From Bacteroidota bacterium (GTDB lineage: Bacteria > Bacteroidota > Bacteroidia > B-17B0 > Aurantibacillaceae): a DNA stretch of 64,000 nt. The position numbers and the translations under genes are program-made. Shown here piece after piece: positions 28,137 through 37,331 of this stretch (the stretch's first letter is position 1; each line of letters starts with the position of its first letter). The notes under the pieces are model-generated. The model was given only the letters and a program-made list of their open reading frames with translations. It was not told the origin of the DNA and searched no databases. Where the stretch lies: positions 62,001 through 126,000 of the forward strand of contig JADJSH010000005.1 in assembly GCA_016711805.1 (NCBI GenBank). Direction: 5' to 3'.

Positions 28137-28541
28137 TTACATAGTTAGTGTTTTTAGCCAAGCTATGCCATCATCTTCATTGCTAAATACTTTGAATGGT
28201 CTTTTAGGTTTATTAAATTTTAAATAAAAATTAGCGATCAACTTATAAGGTAAACTTGTAACAATCACCGCTGAAGCTCCTATCATTGATATGTCTTCAA
28301 TTTTCACTGCATTATCTCTAGCTTCTTTTGTTATAGTTACATTTTCAGCAGCCATAACAATAAAAGGCATTAATTTACCTCCAGTCATATCATGGTAATG
28401 TTCAAGTAATCTCATTTGTAAATCAATATCTAAAGTACAATCATCTTTAAATAACAAATACACAATACCATTCGATTTAGTCTGAATATTCACTTCAGGT
28501 AAGTCGAGTTCCTTTATAGTATATGGTTTTGTTTCTGTCAT
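28137..28541 (-). CDS. SpoIIAA/STAS-like small protein
   Basis: A 134-residue soluble protein without signal or membrane segment. The alternating strand and helix pattern (GIVYLLFKDDCTLDIDLQ, PFIVMAAENVTITKEARD, ASAVIVTSLPYKLIANFYL, PFKVFSNEDDGIAWLK) resembles small STAS/SpoIIAA-like proteins found in Bacteroidota, possibly DUF7793. The ending FKVFSNEDDGIAWLKTL is typical of that group. Its role is unknown. It lies between the carboxylase and the hydrolase on one strand, 7 bp after the carboxylase. Confidence 0.7.
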   Translation of the reverse strand: MTETKPYTIKELDLPEVNIQTKSNGIVYLLFKDDCTLDIDLQMRLLEHYHDMTGGKLMPFIVMAAENVTITKEARDNAVKIEDISMIGASAVIVTSLPYKLIANFYLKFNKPKRPFKVFSNEDDGIAWLKTLTM

Positions 28542-28548
28542 TAAAAAA

Positions 28549-30168
28549 TTAGGTTTGTAAAACGCCTACGTTATATTGTTTTGTTATTGGTGCATGATTT
28601 GCCGCTTCAATTCCCATACTAATAACTTTGCGTGTATCTGTTGGATTAATAATTGCATCTAACCACAAACGAGAGGCTGCATAATATGGCGTTGTTTGCG
28701 TATCGTATTTATCTTTTGTTTTGTTGTATAATTCAGCTTCTTTTTCAGGAGTAATTTCTTCGCCTTTAGCTTTTAAACTAGCTACCTCAATTTGAACTAA
28801 CACCTTAGCTGCTTGCGCTCCACCCATTACGGCTACTTGAGCAGTTGGCCAACCTACAATTAAACGAGGGTCGTAAGCTTTACCACACATGGCATAGTTT
28901 GCAGCACCATAAGAGTTACCAAGGATGATGGTAAATTTAGGAACTACTGAATTTGCCATCGCATTAACCAACTTAGCTCCATCTTTAATGATGCCACCGT
29001 GTTCGCTACGAGAACCAACCATAAAACCTGTAGCATCTTGTAAAAATACTAATGGAATTTTCTTTTGATTACAATTCATAATAAAGCGAGCTGCTTTATC
29101 TGCGCTATCACTATAAATAACGCCACCAAATTGCATTTCGCCTTTTTTGCTTTTCACTACTTTACGTTGGTTAGCAACAATTCCAACTGCCCAACCATCA
29201 ATGCGAGCGTATGTACAAACGATGGATTGTCCGTATAATTCTTTGTACTCATCATGCTCACCGTTATCTACAATTCGTTCAATAATGTCACGCATTTCAT
29301 ATTGTTTATCATTCAATATGCCATACATTTCTTTTTCATCTTTTTTAGGAAGAGCAGGAGTTTCTCTGTTAAAGCCAGCTTTATCATAATCGCCTACTTT
29401 ACCCATAATATTACGAATGCGTGTTAAGCAATCTGCATCATCTTTGCACTTATAATCTGTCACACCACTTATTTCGCAATGTGTTGTTGCGCCACCCAAT
29501 GTTTCATTATCAATACTTTCGCCAACTGCGGCTTTTACTAAATAGGAACCAGCTAAAAAGATAGAACCTGTTTTATCTACAATCATGGCTTCATCGCTCA
29601 TAATTGGTAAGTAAGCACCACCAGCCACACAACTTCCCATTACGGCAGACACTTGTAAAATACCCATGCTGCTCATGACAGCATTGTTACGGAAGATACG
29701 ACCGAAGTGCTCTTTGTCAGGAAAAATTTCATCTTGCATTGGTAAGTAAACACCAGCACTATCTACTAAGTAGATAATTGGCAATCTATTTTCCATAGCA
29801 ATTTCTTGTGCGCGTAAATTCTTTTTACCAGTAATTGGGAACCATGCTCCTGCTTTTACCGTAGCATCATTAGCTACTACAATACATTGTTTTCCACTCA
29901 CATATCCAATAACAATCACTACGCCGCCACCTGGACAGCCGCCATGTTCTTCGTACATGCCGTAGCCAGCAAAAGCACCCATTTCAAAGCGAGGCGTATC
30001 TTTATCTAATAAAAAATCAATACGCTCGCGCGCACTCATTTTACCTTGTTCGTGTAATTTTTCGATGCGTTTTTTGCCACCGCCTTCGTATATCTTATTT
30101 AAACGTTGCTCCATTTGCGAAATCAGCAAACGCATTTTATCATCACTTTTATTAAATTCTAAGTCCAT
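28549..30168 (-). CDS. Biotin-dependent acyl-CoA carboxylase, carboxyltransferase (beta) subunit
   Basis: A 539-residue carboxyltransferase with two crotonase-like halves. The N-terminal half has KMSARERIDFLLD and GGCPGGGVVIVIGYVSG; the C-terminal half has FLQDATGFMVGSRSEHGGI and VPKFTIILGNSYGAANYAM, WPTAQVAVMGGAQAAKVL. This pattern is closest to methylcrotonyl-CoA carboxylase beta subunits (leucine breakdown), though propionyl-CoA carboxylase cannot be excluded. The biotin-carboxylase and carrier subunits are not in the window. The divergent gene 79 bp away is bioA, which serves the biotin supply the enzyme needs. Confidence 0.9.
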   Translation of the reverse strand: MDLEFNKSDDKMRLLISQMEQRLNKIYEGGGKKRIEKLHEQGKMSARERIDFLLDKDTPRFEMGAFAGYGMYEEHGGCPGGGVVIVIGYVSGKQCIVVANDATVKAGAWFPITGKKNLRAQEIAMENRLPIIYLVDSAGVYLPMQDEIFPDKEHFGRIFRNNAVMSSMGILQVSAVMGSCVAGGAYLPIMSDEAMIVDKTGSIFLAGSYLVKAAVGESIDNETLGGATTHCEISGVTDYKCKDDADCLTRIRNIMGKVGDYDKAGFNRETPALPKKDEKEMYGILNDKQYEMRDIIERIVDNGEHDEYKELYGQSIVCTYARIDGWAVGIVANQRKVVKSKKGEMQFGGVIYSDSADKAARFIMNCNQKKIPLVFLQDATGFMVGSRSEHGGIIKDGAKLVNAMANSVVPKFTIILGNSYGAANYAMCGKAYDPRLIVGWPTAQVAVMGGAQAAKVLVQIEVASLKAKGEEITPEKEAELYNKTKDKYDTQTTPYYAASRLWLDAIINPTDTRKVISMGIEAANHAPITKQYNVGVLQT

Positions 30169-30247
30169 GGTGTTTTTGTTTATAAGAGCATAAATATAGC
30201 AAATGAATTAAATTATTTTATATACATTCGAATCAAAATAATTACCC

Positions 30248-31531
30248 TTGAGCGATTTAGATATACAACAAAAAGATAAGCAATATGTTTGGCATCCATT
30301 TACACATTTAAAATATGCCGAAATACCTGTTCAAATTGTAAAAGGTGAAGGCGCTTTTTTTTATGACGTAGATGGGAATAAATTATTAGATGCTATTTCG
30401 AGCTGGTGGGTTAATTTGCACGGACATTGTCATCCTTATATTTCTCAAAAGATTAGCGAGCAGTTACATACATTGGAACATGCTATTTTTAGTTCATTTA
30501 CGCACAAACCTGCTGTGAATTTAGCTGAGAGATTGATTGGTCATTTACCAAAAAATCAATCTAAAATATTTTATTCAGATAATGGTTCTACAGCCGTTGA
30601 AGTAGGGTTGAAAATGGTATTGCAATATTGGCATAATCAAGGACTCCAAAAGAAAAAATTCATTGCGTTCGAAAATGGGTATCATGGTGATACCTTTGGT
30701 GGAATGAGTGTTGGCGCTCGAAATGTATTTAATAATGCCTTTGAAAATTTATTATTTGATGTGATTCATATTCCTTTGCCTGATGCTGAAAATATTGAAC
30801 AATTAAAAGATACCTTACAAAATTGGTTTACCAATCATAACGATATCGCTGGTTTTATTTTTGAGCCTTTGGTTCAAGGTGCAGCTGGGATGCAAATGTA
30901 TGAAGCTCAGTATTTAGATGAACTTATTGCCATTTGTCAAGAACATCAGGTGGTTTGTATAGCTGATGAAGTCATGACTGGTTTTGGGAGAACAGGGGAG
31001 TTTTTTGCCTCAAATTATTTAACCCATAAACCCGATATCATTTGTTTATCAAAAGGGTTAACGGGTGGTTATATGCCTTTGGGTGTAACCAGTTGTGCCC
31101 AATTTATTTACGATTCTTGTGTGAGTGATGATAAAACCAAAACCTTTTTTCACGGACATAGCTATACGGCAAATCCTACGGCATGTTCGGCGGCATTGGC
31201 TAGTTTAGATTTGATGGAAAAGGAAGAAACTTGGACTCAAATTCAACTCATTTCTCAATTAAATCAAGGCTTTGTATCAAAACATCAAAAACATAAAGCC
31301 CTCAAAGATATTAGAAGTAAAGGCACTATTTTGGCTCTTGAAATTAATACCGAAGAACACACTCATTATTTGAACAATGCTTCCGAAAGCACCGCCTCTT
31401 ATTTCCTTAAAAATGGCATTATTGTAAGGCCTTTGGGTAATATTTTGTATTTAATTCCGCCTTACTGCATTACCGAAACAGAGCTAAAACAGGTTTTTGA
31501 GGTTATAGAGCGTTTTTTAGACCAATTATAG
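30248..31531 (+). CDS. bioA: Adenosylmethionine-8-amino-7-oxononanoate aminotransferase
   Basis: PLP enzyme of biotin synthesis that aminates 7-keto-8-aminopelargonate with S-adenosylmethionine as donor. The 427-residue protein has QYVWHPFTHLKY, AISSWWVNLHGHCHPYI, YSDNGSTAVEVGLKM, the PLP aspartate in CIADEVMTGFGRTGEF and the PLP lysine in SKGLTGGYMPLG, and HGHSYTANPTACSAALAS. The start is a TTG at 30248 with an in-frame TAA 9 bp upstream and no ATG nearby. It stands alone; the other bio genes are not here. It faces the biotin-dependent carboxylase. Confidence 0.95.
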   Translation: MSDLDIQQKDKQYVWHPFTHLKYAEIPVQIVKGEGAFFYDVDGNKLLDAISSWWVNLHGHCHPYISQKISEQLHTLEHAIFSSFTHKPAVNLAERLIGHLPKNQSKIFYSDNGSTAVEVGLKMVLQYWHNQGLQKKKFIAFENGYHGDTFGGMSVGARNVFNNAFENLLFDVIHIPLPDAENIEQLKDTLQNWFTNHNDIAGFIFEPLVQGAAGMQMYEAQYLDELIAICQEHQVVCIADEVMTGFGRTGEFFASNYLTHKPDIICLSKGLTGGYMPLGVTSCAQFIYDSCVSDDKTKTFFHGHSYTANPTACSAALASLDLMEKEETWTQIQLISQLNQGFVSKHQKHKALKDIRSKGTILALEINTEEHTHYLNNASESTASYFLKNGIIVRPLGNILYLIPPYCITETELKQVFEVIERFLDQL

Positions 31532-31567
31532 TTAATGCTTTTGAGCAATTATTTTCATAAAAAATGC

Positions 31568-31596
31568 TTGCTTTTACAATAAAAATCCTATTTTTG
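31568..31596 (+). promoter_or_regulatory. Promoter of sucC
   Basis: TTG at 31568-31570, 18 bp spacer, TATTTTTG at 31589-31596. This fits the Bacteroidota sigma-70-type consensus TTG/TAnnTTTG exactly. Transcription would start near 31602, some 24 bp before the ATG. Confidence 0.75.
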
Positions 31597-31625
31597 AGAG
31601 CAAATTTAGAACTAAACACTATCAT

Positions 31626-32819
31626 ATGAACATTCACGAGTATCAAGGAAAAAGTATATTAAAAAGTTTTGGTGTAGCTATTCAAGAAGGAATTGTTGCT
31701 GAAACTCCTGAGCAAGCAGTTGCTGCCGCTAAACAAGTTATGGAAACATACAAATGCGACGGTGTGGTTATTAAAGCGCAAGTTCACGCTGGTGGCCGTG
31801 GTAAAGGTGGTGGAGTAAAATTTGCACCAAATTTAGATAAAGTAAAAGAAGTTGCTACTAACATTATTGGTATGCAATTAATTACGCCTCAAACAAGTGC
31901 TGAAGGTAAATTAGTAAGTAAAGTTTTAGTAGCGCAAGATGTATATTATCCTGGTGCTAATCCAACTAAAGAGTTTTATGTAAGTATTTTATTAAACCGT
32001 TCAACTGGTCGTAATATTATTATGTACAGTACTGAAGGTGGAATGGATATTGAAGAGGTTGCAGAAAAAACACCTCATTTAATTTGGAAAGAAGAAATTG
32101 ACCCTAAAGTTGGATTACGTGATTTCCAATGCCGTAAGGTTGCTTTTAACTTAGGTTTAAGCGGTAACGCTTTTAAAGAAATGACAAAATTTATTGCAGC
32201 ATTATATAAAGCATACGATTCAACAGATTCATCGATGTTTGAAATTAATCCTGTTTTAAAAACTTCTGATGATAAAATTATTGCTGTAGATGCAAAAGTA
32301 TCTATTGATGATAATGCACTTTACCGTCATAAAGATATTGAAGCGATGCGTGACGAAATGGAAGAAAATCCAGTAGACGTTGAAGCGCGTAAAGCAGAAT
32401 TAAACTATGTGAAATTAGATGGTAACGTTGGTTGTATGGTTAATGGTGCTGGTTTAGCAATGGCTACAATGGATATCATTAAATTATCTGGTGGTGAGCC
32501 AGCTAACTTCTTAGATGTTGGTGGTACAGCTAACGCTGAGCGTGTTGAAAAAGCATTTCATATTATTTTAGGCGACAAAAACGTAAAAGCTATTTTAGTA
32601 AATATCTTTGGTGGAATTGTTCGTTGCGATAGAGTAGCACAAGGTGTTATTGATGCGTATAAAAATATGGGGACGATTAATGTGCCAATCATTGTTCGTT
32701 TACAAGGAACTAATGCCGTGGAAGCTAAAAAATTAATTGATGAGTCTGGATTAAAAGTTTATTCAGCTATTCAGTTACAAGAAGCTGCAGATTTAGTAGC
32801 AAAATTAATCGCCAATTAA
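31626..32819 (+). CDS. sucC: Succinyl-CoA synthetase, beta subunit
   Basis: ADP-forming succinate-CoA ligase subunit of the TCA cycle, 397 residues. The ATP-grasp region has MNIHEYQGKSILKSFGV, IKAQVHAGGRGKGGGVKF and DSSMFEINPVL; the C-terminal flavodoxin-like domain has NGAGLAMATMDIIK and FLDVGGTANAERVEKAF, and INPVL/IFGGIVRCDRVA. The length is standard. It works with sucD, which here lies 7.2 kb away on the opposite strand. A small lipoprotein gene follows after 24 bp and may share the transcript. Confidence 0.98.
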   Translation: MNIHEYQGKSILKSFGVAIQEGIVAETPEQAVAAAKQVMETYKCDGVVIKAQVHAGGRGKGGGVKFAPNLDKVKEVATNIIGMQLITPQTSAEGKLVSKVLVAQDVYYPGANPTKEFYVSILLNRSTGRNIIMYSTEGGMDIEEVAEKTPHLIWKEEIDPKVGLRDFQCRKVAFNLGLSGNAFKEMTKFIAALYKAYDSTDSSMFEINPVLKTSDDKIIAVDAKVSIDDNALYRHKDIEAMRDEMEENPVDVEARKAELNYVKLDGNVGCMVNGAGLAMATMDIIKLSGGEPANFLDVGGTANAERVEKAFHIILGDKNVKAILVNIFGGIVRCDRVAQGVIDAYKNMGTINVPIIVRLQGTNAVEAKKLIDESGLKVYSAIQLQEAADLVAKLIAN

Positions 32820-32843
32820 AATTAGAAACAATAAATTATGATA

Positions 32844-33731
32844 ATGAAACGTAAACATTTTTTAATCGCTCCCATAGCAGTTACTTTAGTTCTTGCTTCA
32901 TGTGGTGGCGGTAAAACGGAAGGTGAAGATGATATGACTACAGTTGATACTGTAAAAACTGAAACTCAAACCGAACAAGTTACTGAAACATTTTTTCAAG
33001 TTCCTTCTCCAGGCGAGATGTTGACTTTTATTAAAATGGTTGGAGGATCAAATAATAAAAATGTCTCTTTTTTAAATAGTCCTGATAATCAAAAGAATTA
33101 TACTGATAATAAATCTAAAGCATTAAACTTTGGTATTTATAGCTGTGATTTAAGCTACTGCAGTATTTTTGAAATTGGTTCGGAAGCTTTAAAATATTTT
33201 AAAACAGTAAAACAGTTAGGTGATCAAATTGGTGTGTCATCAGCTATTCAACCATCTGTATTAAAACGTTTAGAAGGTAATTTAGGAAATCCCGATTCAT
33301 TATCAGTAATTACAGATGATGTGTACTTTACATCTTTCGAAGCTTTAGAAGCTAGCAAGCAAGGACCAACTTTATCTTTAGTTGTTGCAGGTGGATGGAT
33401 TGAAAGTTTATATATCGCTACTAGTTTAGCAAAGTATGATGCTAAAAGTCCGGTTGTTGAGCGTTTAGCTGATCAAAAATACACTTTGGATAACTTAATT
33501 GAATTCTTGAAAAAATACCAAAGTGATGCAAGCGTTGCAGGTGTATTAGCTCAATTTACTGAATTACAAGGTGAGTTTAATAAAATTGGAGAAAAGGATG
33601 CTGCTGCTGCAACTGATAAATCAAAAAATGTTTTAGGAGGAGGAAAAGAACTTGCTATTACTGCTGATCAATACAAAGCGATTGTAGAGAAAATCAAAGC
33701 AATCAGAAACTCTTATACATTAACTAAATAA
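32844..33731 (+). CDS. Conserved-type lipoprotein of unknown function
   Basis: A 295-residue protein with a lipoprotein signal, MKRKHFLIAPIAVTLVLASC, cysteine at residue 20; a second ATG two codons upstream (32838) is equally possible. After an acidic linker the body is mostly helical, with FQVPSPGEMLTFIKMVGG, NFGIYSCDLSYCSIFEIG and ILKFLKKYQSD-like stretches. I recognise the type as frequent in Bacteroidota genomes but know no function. It follows sucC closely and precedes a small secreted protein by 8 bp. Confidence 0.75.
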   Translation: MKRKHFLIAPIAVTLVLASCGGGKTEGEDDMTTVDTVKTETQTEQVTETFFQVPSPGEMLTFIKMVGGSNNKNVSFLNSPDNQKNYTDNKSKALNFGIYSCDLSYCSIFEIGSEALKYFKTVKQLGDQIGVSSAIQPSVLKRLEGNLGNPDSLSVITDDVYFTSFEALEASKQGPTLSLVVAGGWIESLYIATSLAKYDAKSPVVERLADQKYTLDNLIEFLKKYQSDASVAGVLAQFTELQGEFNKIGEKDAAAATDKSKNVLGGGKELAITADQYKAIVEKIKAIRNSYTLTK

Positions 33732-33739
33732 TTAAGGTT

Positions 33740-34228
33740 ATGAAAAAAATATTTTTATCATTATTCATATTAAGCTCTGTGATGTTATTTTCACAAGCTA
33801 GTGTATGCGGTCAATTTCACCGTAAATTTTGTACAGTAGAAACTAAAAGAGGCGGTAACGGCGGATGGTTATATAATGCACAATCAAAAAGTGGATTATT
33901 TAATCAAGGTTCAACATCTAAAATTCGTTGTGTGATTTATAAAGGAATGGATTACCGCATTAATGTATGTTGCGAAACTGCTATCGGTGACAAATTAAAT
34001 TATAAAATTTTTGATGCACGTACGAGCGAATTATTATACGATAATTCTACAGCTCAAAACGAACCATTATTTGAGTTCCAAAGTACAGCTAGTCGTCAGT
34101 TAATTATTGAAGTATCTGTTCCTAACGGAGCAACTTCTCAAGACAAGCATAAACCAATGGAAGCAGCTTGTGTGGGTTTATTAATCGAACATAAGGTTAC
34201 TGATAGACAAGGGTTTTCTCAATACTAA
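33740..34228 (+). CDS. Small secreted protein, unknown
   Basis: A 162-residue protein with a signal peptide (MKKIFLSLFILSSVMLFSQ). The mature part is rich in Cys (SVCGQFHRKFC, RCVIYK, VCCETAIG, AACVGLL) and beta-strand-like, so disulfides in the periplasm or outside are likely. No family recognised. It is last in the sucC-lipoprotein run and is followed by a terminator. Confidence 0.7.
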   Translation: MKKIFLSLFILSSVMLFSQASVCGQFHRKFCTVETKRGGNGGWLYNAQSKSGLFNQGSTSKIRCVIYKGMDYRINVCCETAIGDKLNYKIFDARTSELLYDNSTAQNEPLFEFQSTASRQLIIEVSVPNGATSQDKHKPMEAACVGLLIEHKVTDRQGFSQY

Positions 34229-34249
34229 TAGTTAAAACACATTGTATTA

Positions 34250-34279
34250 AAACCATCGGTCAAACGCCGGTGGTTTTTT
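34250..34279 (+). terminator. Intrinsic terminator after the sucC run
   Basis: Stem AAACCATCGG (34250-34259) with CCGGTGGTTT (34267-34276), one G-T pair, 7-base loop, T-run to 34279. It ends the plus-strand run starting at sucC. Confidence 0.85.
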
Positions 34280-34324
34280 GTTTTATGGTGTATTTTTTTA
34301 TAAGAATAGGATAATAGATATTTA

Positions 34325-34535
34325 GGCGCGTGCGGCGGTGGCCGCACTGGGCTGTCACTGCAATCTTTTTTGTGAAACAAAAAAGGATTTTCGTTTGCAT
34401 CCCTCGCGCATGTATGAAAAATGAAAATTTGAATTAGTACCGCGTAAGGGATGCAAGCGTAAATCCTTTTACGTAACGAAGTGAAGTAAAAGATTGAAGC
34501 GGGTCAGGCCGATCCGCCAGCCGGCGGAAACGCCC
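34325..34535. repeat. Dispersed palindromic element, copy A
   Basis: GC-rich island in an A/T-rich gap between convergent genes. Outer GGCG/CGCC arms; a 6-bp hairpin TGCGGC-GGTG-GCCGCA; then CAATCTTTT pairing with AAAAGATTG; AAAAGGATTT and GCATCCCT pairing with AAATCCTTTT and AGGGATGC on the other arm; a central A/T-rich loop; and a CCGCC/GGCGG hairpin near the right end. The two T/A-rich inner spacers (near 34370 and 34475) can also form side hairpins. Same build as the copies at 41071, 44270 and 53904. Confidence 0.85.
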
Positions 34536-34558
34536 AAAGACAAATAAGTTAATTAAAA

Positions 34559-35307
34559 CTAATTGTAATAAAAATCCTTGGTACGCTTATAAAGCGGAAG
34601 GATCCATCCAAATCTAAAGCCAATCAACATATCAAAACGTTTTTGAGTGTCTTCTAAACCTGTATCATAATTATAACCTCGCAAGCTTTTCGTAAAGCCT
34701 TCATAAAATTCAAAACCAAAATAACAATTGGCAATGCGGTTATTACTAATGTATTTATAACCTACAAATTGTGTTAATCCAAAACCACCCGTTAAACGGT
34801 CATAGCCTTTTTTTAAATCACCATAAACGGCGGCTACTTTTTTGTTGGCATCATATAAATTTACTTTGTGTTGCATCCAACCTCCACCAACTGTAAAAAA
34901 TACGCCTGAATTAGGATTATGCCCAAGTTTAGAAATTACGTAACCAACGTTGCCGTAAATGTTCCAACCGCGTTCAGTTTGTCTTAAATCGGCAGGATAA
35001 CCCTCATTGTCTGTTATTTTACCATCTTCATTTCTGATAGAAACTACCACATCTTCTCTCACGTTAGTTCCAAAAAGTAACTCCCTTCAACACTAAATAA
35101 CAAGTTGTGTTTTGTTTTCCATGTAAAACTACCACCTGCACTTAAATTAGGTCCAAAGCGTTTTTCTAAATCATATTTTGGTAGTTGTCCACTAAAATGA
35201 ATCCCCACCATTAAAATTCGAATGCACGAATCCTTAACCGATTGCGCCAGTGTTTGTAATTGCAAAGAAAAACAAAGGCAAAGAATGATGTAAATTTTAT
35301 ATCGCAT
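34559..35307 (-). pseudogene. Outer-membrane-type protein, single-base frameshift
   Basis: Two frames on the minus strand belong to one gene. The first part (35307-35059) has a signal peptide, MRYKIYIILCLCFSLQLQ, and runs to FSVEGSYF; it then ends in LELT and a stop. The second part (35062-34559) continues the sense: GTNVREDVVVSIRNEDG to the end DFYYN. One extra T in the TTTTT run at about 35078-35082 would join them as SYFFGTNVRED. The joined protein, about 250 residues, looks like a small porin-like membrane protein of the kind common in Bacteroidota (strand-rich, YGNVGYVISKLG, GGGWMQHKVNL). It is a frameshifted gene, a sequence error or a programmed shift. Confidence 0.65.
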
Positions 35308-35401
35308 ATCTGATATCAATCGGGGAATTGATACTTCAAAAATAGAAGATAAATTTTATAAAACCTATTTAAAATAAGGCATTCACCTCTTTTAATAGAT
35401 G

Positions 35402-37090
35402 TTAATGAGTCACAATAATTTTCTGTTTTACAGACGATTGTTCTGTAACACCATTTAAATAGTATATGCCAGAAGTGTTAATTTGAATCGTTCGTTGAAA
35501 GCCATTGGCTTCATTTCAATCAATAAATTGTACAATTTGTCCTATATTATCAATAATAGTCAAACTCATTTTTTCTTTCGAAACCATTGTGAAATTACTA
35601 TGACTTGGATTAGGATAAATATGTAGTAATGTATTTTTTGTAAACTCTCTGACATTAATAACTGAAGAACCTGTTTTAGATATGAAAACATCATCACCTC
35701 CGTTGCTTGTGAGCATGTAGGTTCCAGCTGTTGGATCAAAATCACCGCTACTTACAAATTCACCAGCAACTATCATGTTATCATTATTGTCTATAGCAAT
35801 AGCATTTGTATTATGAGAACCCAAAGTTTGAGCCCATTGAAAATTCCCGTTCGTGTTTAATTTTAAAATATACGCACTGTTACCTGTATACGAATCCAAA
35901 GAATCAGACCCAGCGTCTGTGTTAAAGTCTACACGTCCGCTAAAAGGGCCTGTTATATATACACTGTTTTGAGAATCAAGAGCTAATGAATACGCAAAAA
36001 CATGGGAGGTATTAAAAGAAGAAAAACCTCCTTGTGTAGTTTTTGCCCATAAAAAGGATCCTATAGAATCTAGTTTTAGAATGAACATTTCACCAAAGCC
36101 TGTTGCTGTTAAAGAATAGGTAGCTACTCCTGGATCAAAATCAGCATCGGGATAATAATAGCCAGCTGAATATAAGTTACCATTTGCATCCGTTGTAATA
36201 GAAGCACCATAACATGTATTAGAACTTTTTAGAGTCTTTGTCCATTTATAATTTCCTGCAGTATCAAGTTTTGTTATAAAACCATCCTGAACTCCAACAG
36301 ATGTATACGAATCAATTCCGGTTCCTGGATCAAAATCAACAGTACCATTGTAACTGCCATTTATATACAAGGCATTAAAAAGGTCAAGTGTTAAAGAAAA
36401 AGTTTGATTAAAATTATTAGCTGCTGTAGCTTTGGCCCAAACGAAGTTTCCTGAATTAGTAAGTTTAGAAATGTATAAACTGCCACTGGATCCGAATAAT
36501 GTATAGGTAGATGGACCCGGATCAAAATCACTAGTGCTGAAAATTTTGCCAACAGAGTATACATTTCCTAATGAATCAACGGTTATTGACTCTCCCTTTG
36601 TTTCACCAGTAATAAAATTTTTTGCCCATACAAAATTACCATTTGAATCGAGTTTTGATATATAAGCACTATAAGCATACTGTGCATTGGCAGAAAGTGT
36701 ATAGGTGGTTGGTCCTGGATCAAAATCTCCTGAACCTTGCAAGGTTCCAGTTGAGTATACATTTCAATACGAATCAATGTCAACCGACAGCCCTTGATCA
36801 GTATTAGGGCCGCCCATGCTTTTAGCCCATAAAAAATTACCAGCAGGGTCCAGTTTTAAAACAAAAACATCATAAATTCCAGCCGATATCAAGAGATGAG
36901 TATTCGGACCCGGATCAAAATCGACTGTTCCCTTGAAATCACCAGTGATATATATGTTTCCTTGCGAATCGGTTTTCATTGATTTACAAAGGTCTGATGT
37001 TGTGCCTCCAATTCCTTTTGCCCATTGGAAATTTTGAGAAAAAAGTGTGAAGTTTAAGGAAATAAATAAGAGAATAGATATTTTTTTCAT
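35402..37090 (-). pseudogene. SBBP-repeat T9SS protein with two in-frame TGA codons
   Basis: One continuous frame from the ATG at 37088-37090 to a TAA at 35402-35404, 562 residues, broken only by TGA at 36764-36766 and TGA at 35516-35518. Signal peptide MKKISILLFISLNFTLFSQ. Repeats with the SBBP beta-propeller pattern D-x2-GN-x-Y-x2-G and DFDPG recur (SMKTDSQGNIYITGDFKG, VDSLGNVYSVGKIF, TDANGNLYSAGYYY). The first TGA stands where a Gly is expected (DSY-stop-NVYSTG). The second stands inside the type A sorting domain (VQFID-stop-NEANGFQ, ending KQKIIVTH). No frameshift has accumulated. Without the second part, T9SS sorting would be lost. Confidence 0.7.
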
Positions 37091-37107
37091 GCATAATAAA
37101 TTTAAAC

Positions 37108-37181
37108 AAAAAAGACCGAATTAATCGGTCTTTTTAAATTTTATATTTTTGCTTTTAATTAAGCGTTCACTCCTTTCAAAA
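37108..37181. repeat. 74-bp direct repeat, left copy (sucD end and terminator)
   Basis: Identical to 39996-40069 except one base (C at 37177, T at 40065). It contains a terminator, the sucD stop region and the last five sucD codons (KGVNA). It flanks the DUF4397 gene on its 3' side, while the right copy is the real sucD end on its 5' side. Offset 2888 bp. Confidence 0.9.
37109..37135 (-). terminator. Terminator, copy of the sucD terminator
   Basis: 11-bp stem AAAAAGACCGA (37109-37119) and TCGGTCTTTTT (37125-37135), loop ATTAA. Same sequence as the terminator at 39997-40023. Bidirectional in form. It follows the sucD fragment and lies upstream of the SBBP-type gene. Confidence 0.85.
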
Positions 37182-37257
37182 TTATGAATGCGCTACTTGC
37201 GCACATTTTCCATTTTAGCTTGTGCAGTGTCTTCCTGTCTGCGATTAATTGCACCTT
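37159..37257 (-). pseudogene. sucD: Decayed fragment of the sucD 3' end
   Basis: The minus strand from the stop at 37159-37161 upward keeps the last codons of sucD (KGVNA). After a deletion of about 50 bp relative to intact sucD it resembles the stretch at 40130-40185: GCGCACATTTTCCATTTTAG here against GCGCATAATTTCCATTTTAG there, and TTAGCTTGTGCAGTGTCTTC against TTAGCTTGTGCTGTGTCATC. The fragment then fades out near 37257. It shows that the left repeat came from a copy of sucD longer than 74 bp. Confidence 0.8.
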
Positions 37258-37285
37258 CAATTTTTATAAAAAAAACACCATAAAA

Positions 37286-37312
37286 AAAGGGCTATCATTT
37301 CGATAGCCCTTT
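37286..37312 (-). terminator. Terminator of the DUF4397 gene
   Basis: 11-bp stem AAAGGGCTATC (37286-37296) and GATAGCCCTTT (37302-37312) with a five-base loop; on the minus strand it is followed by a T-rich run. It lies 20 bp after the DUF4397 gene stop. Confidence 0.85.
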
Positions 37313-37331
37313 AAAGGATTAAAATGATTTA

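Noticed and set aside
35402..37090. TGA recoded genome-wide as an amino acid
   Set aside because: TGA is used as a functional stop at 14562-14564, overlapping the next gene's start, and Trp and Gly codons are normal elsewhere.
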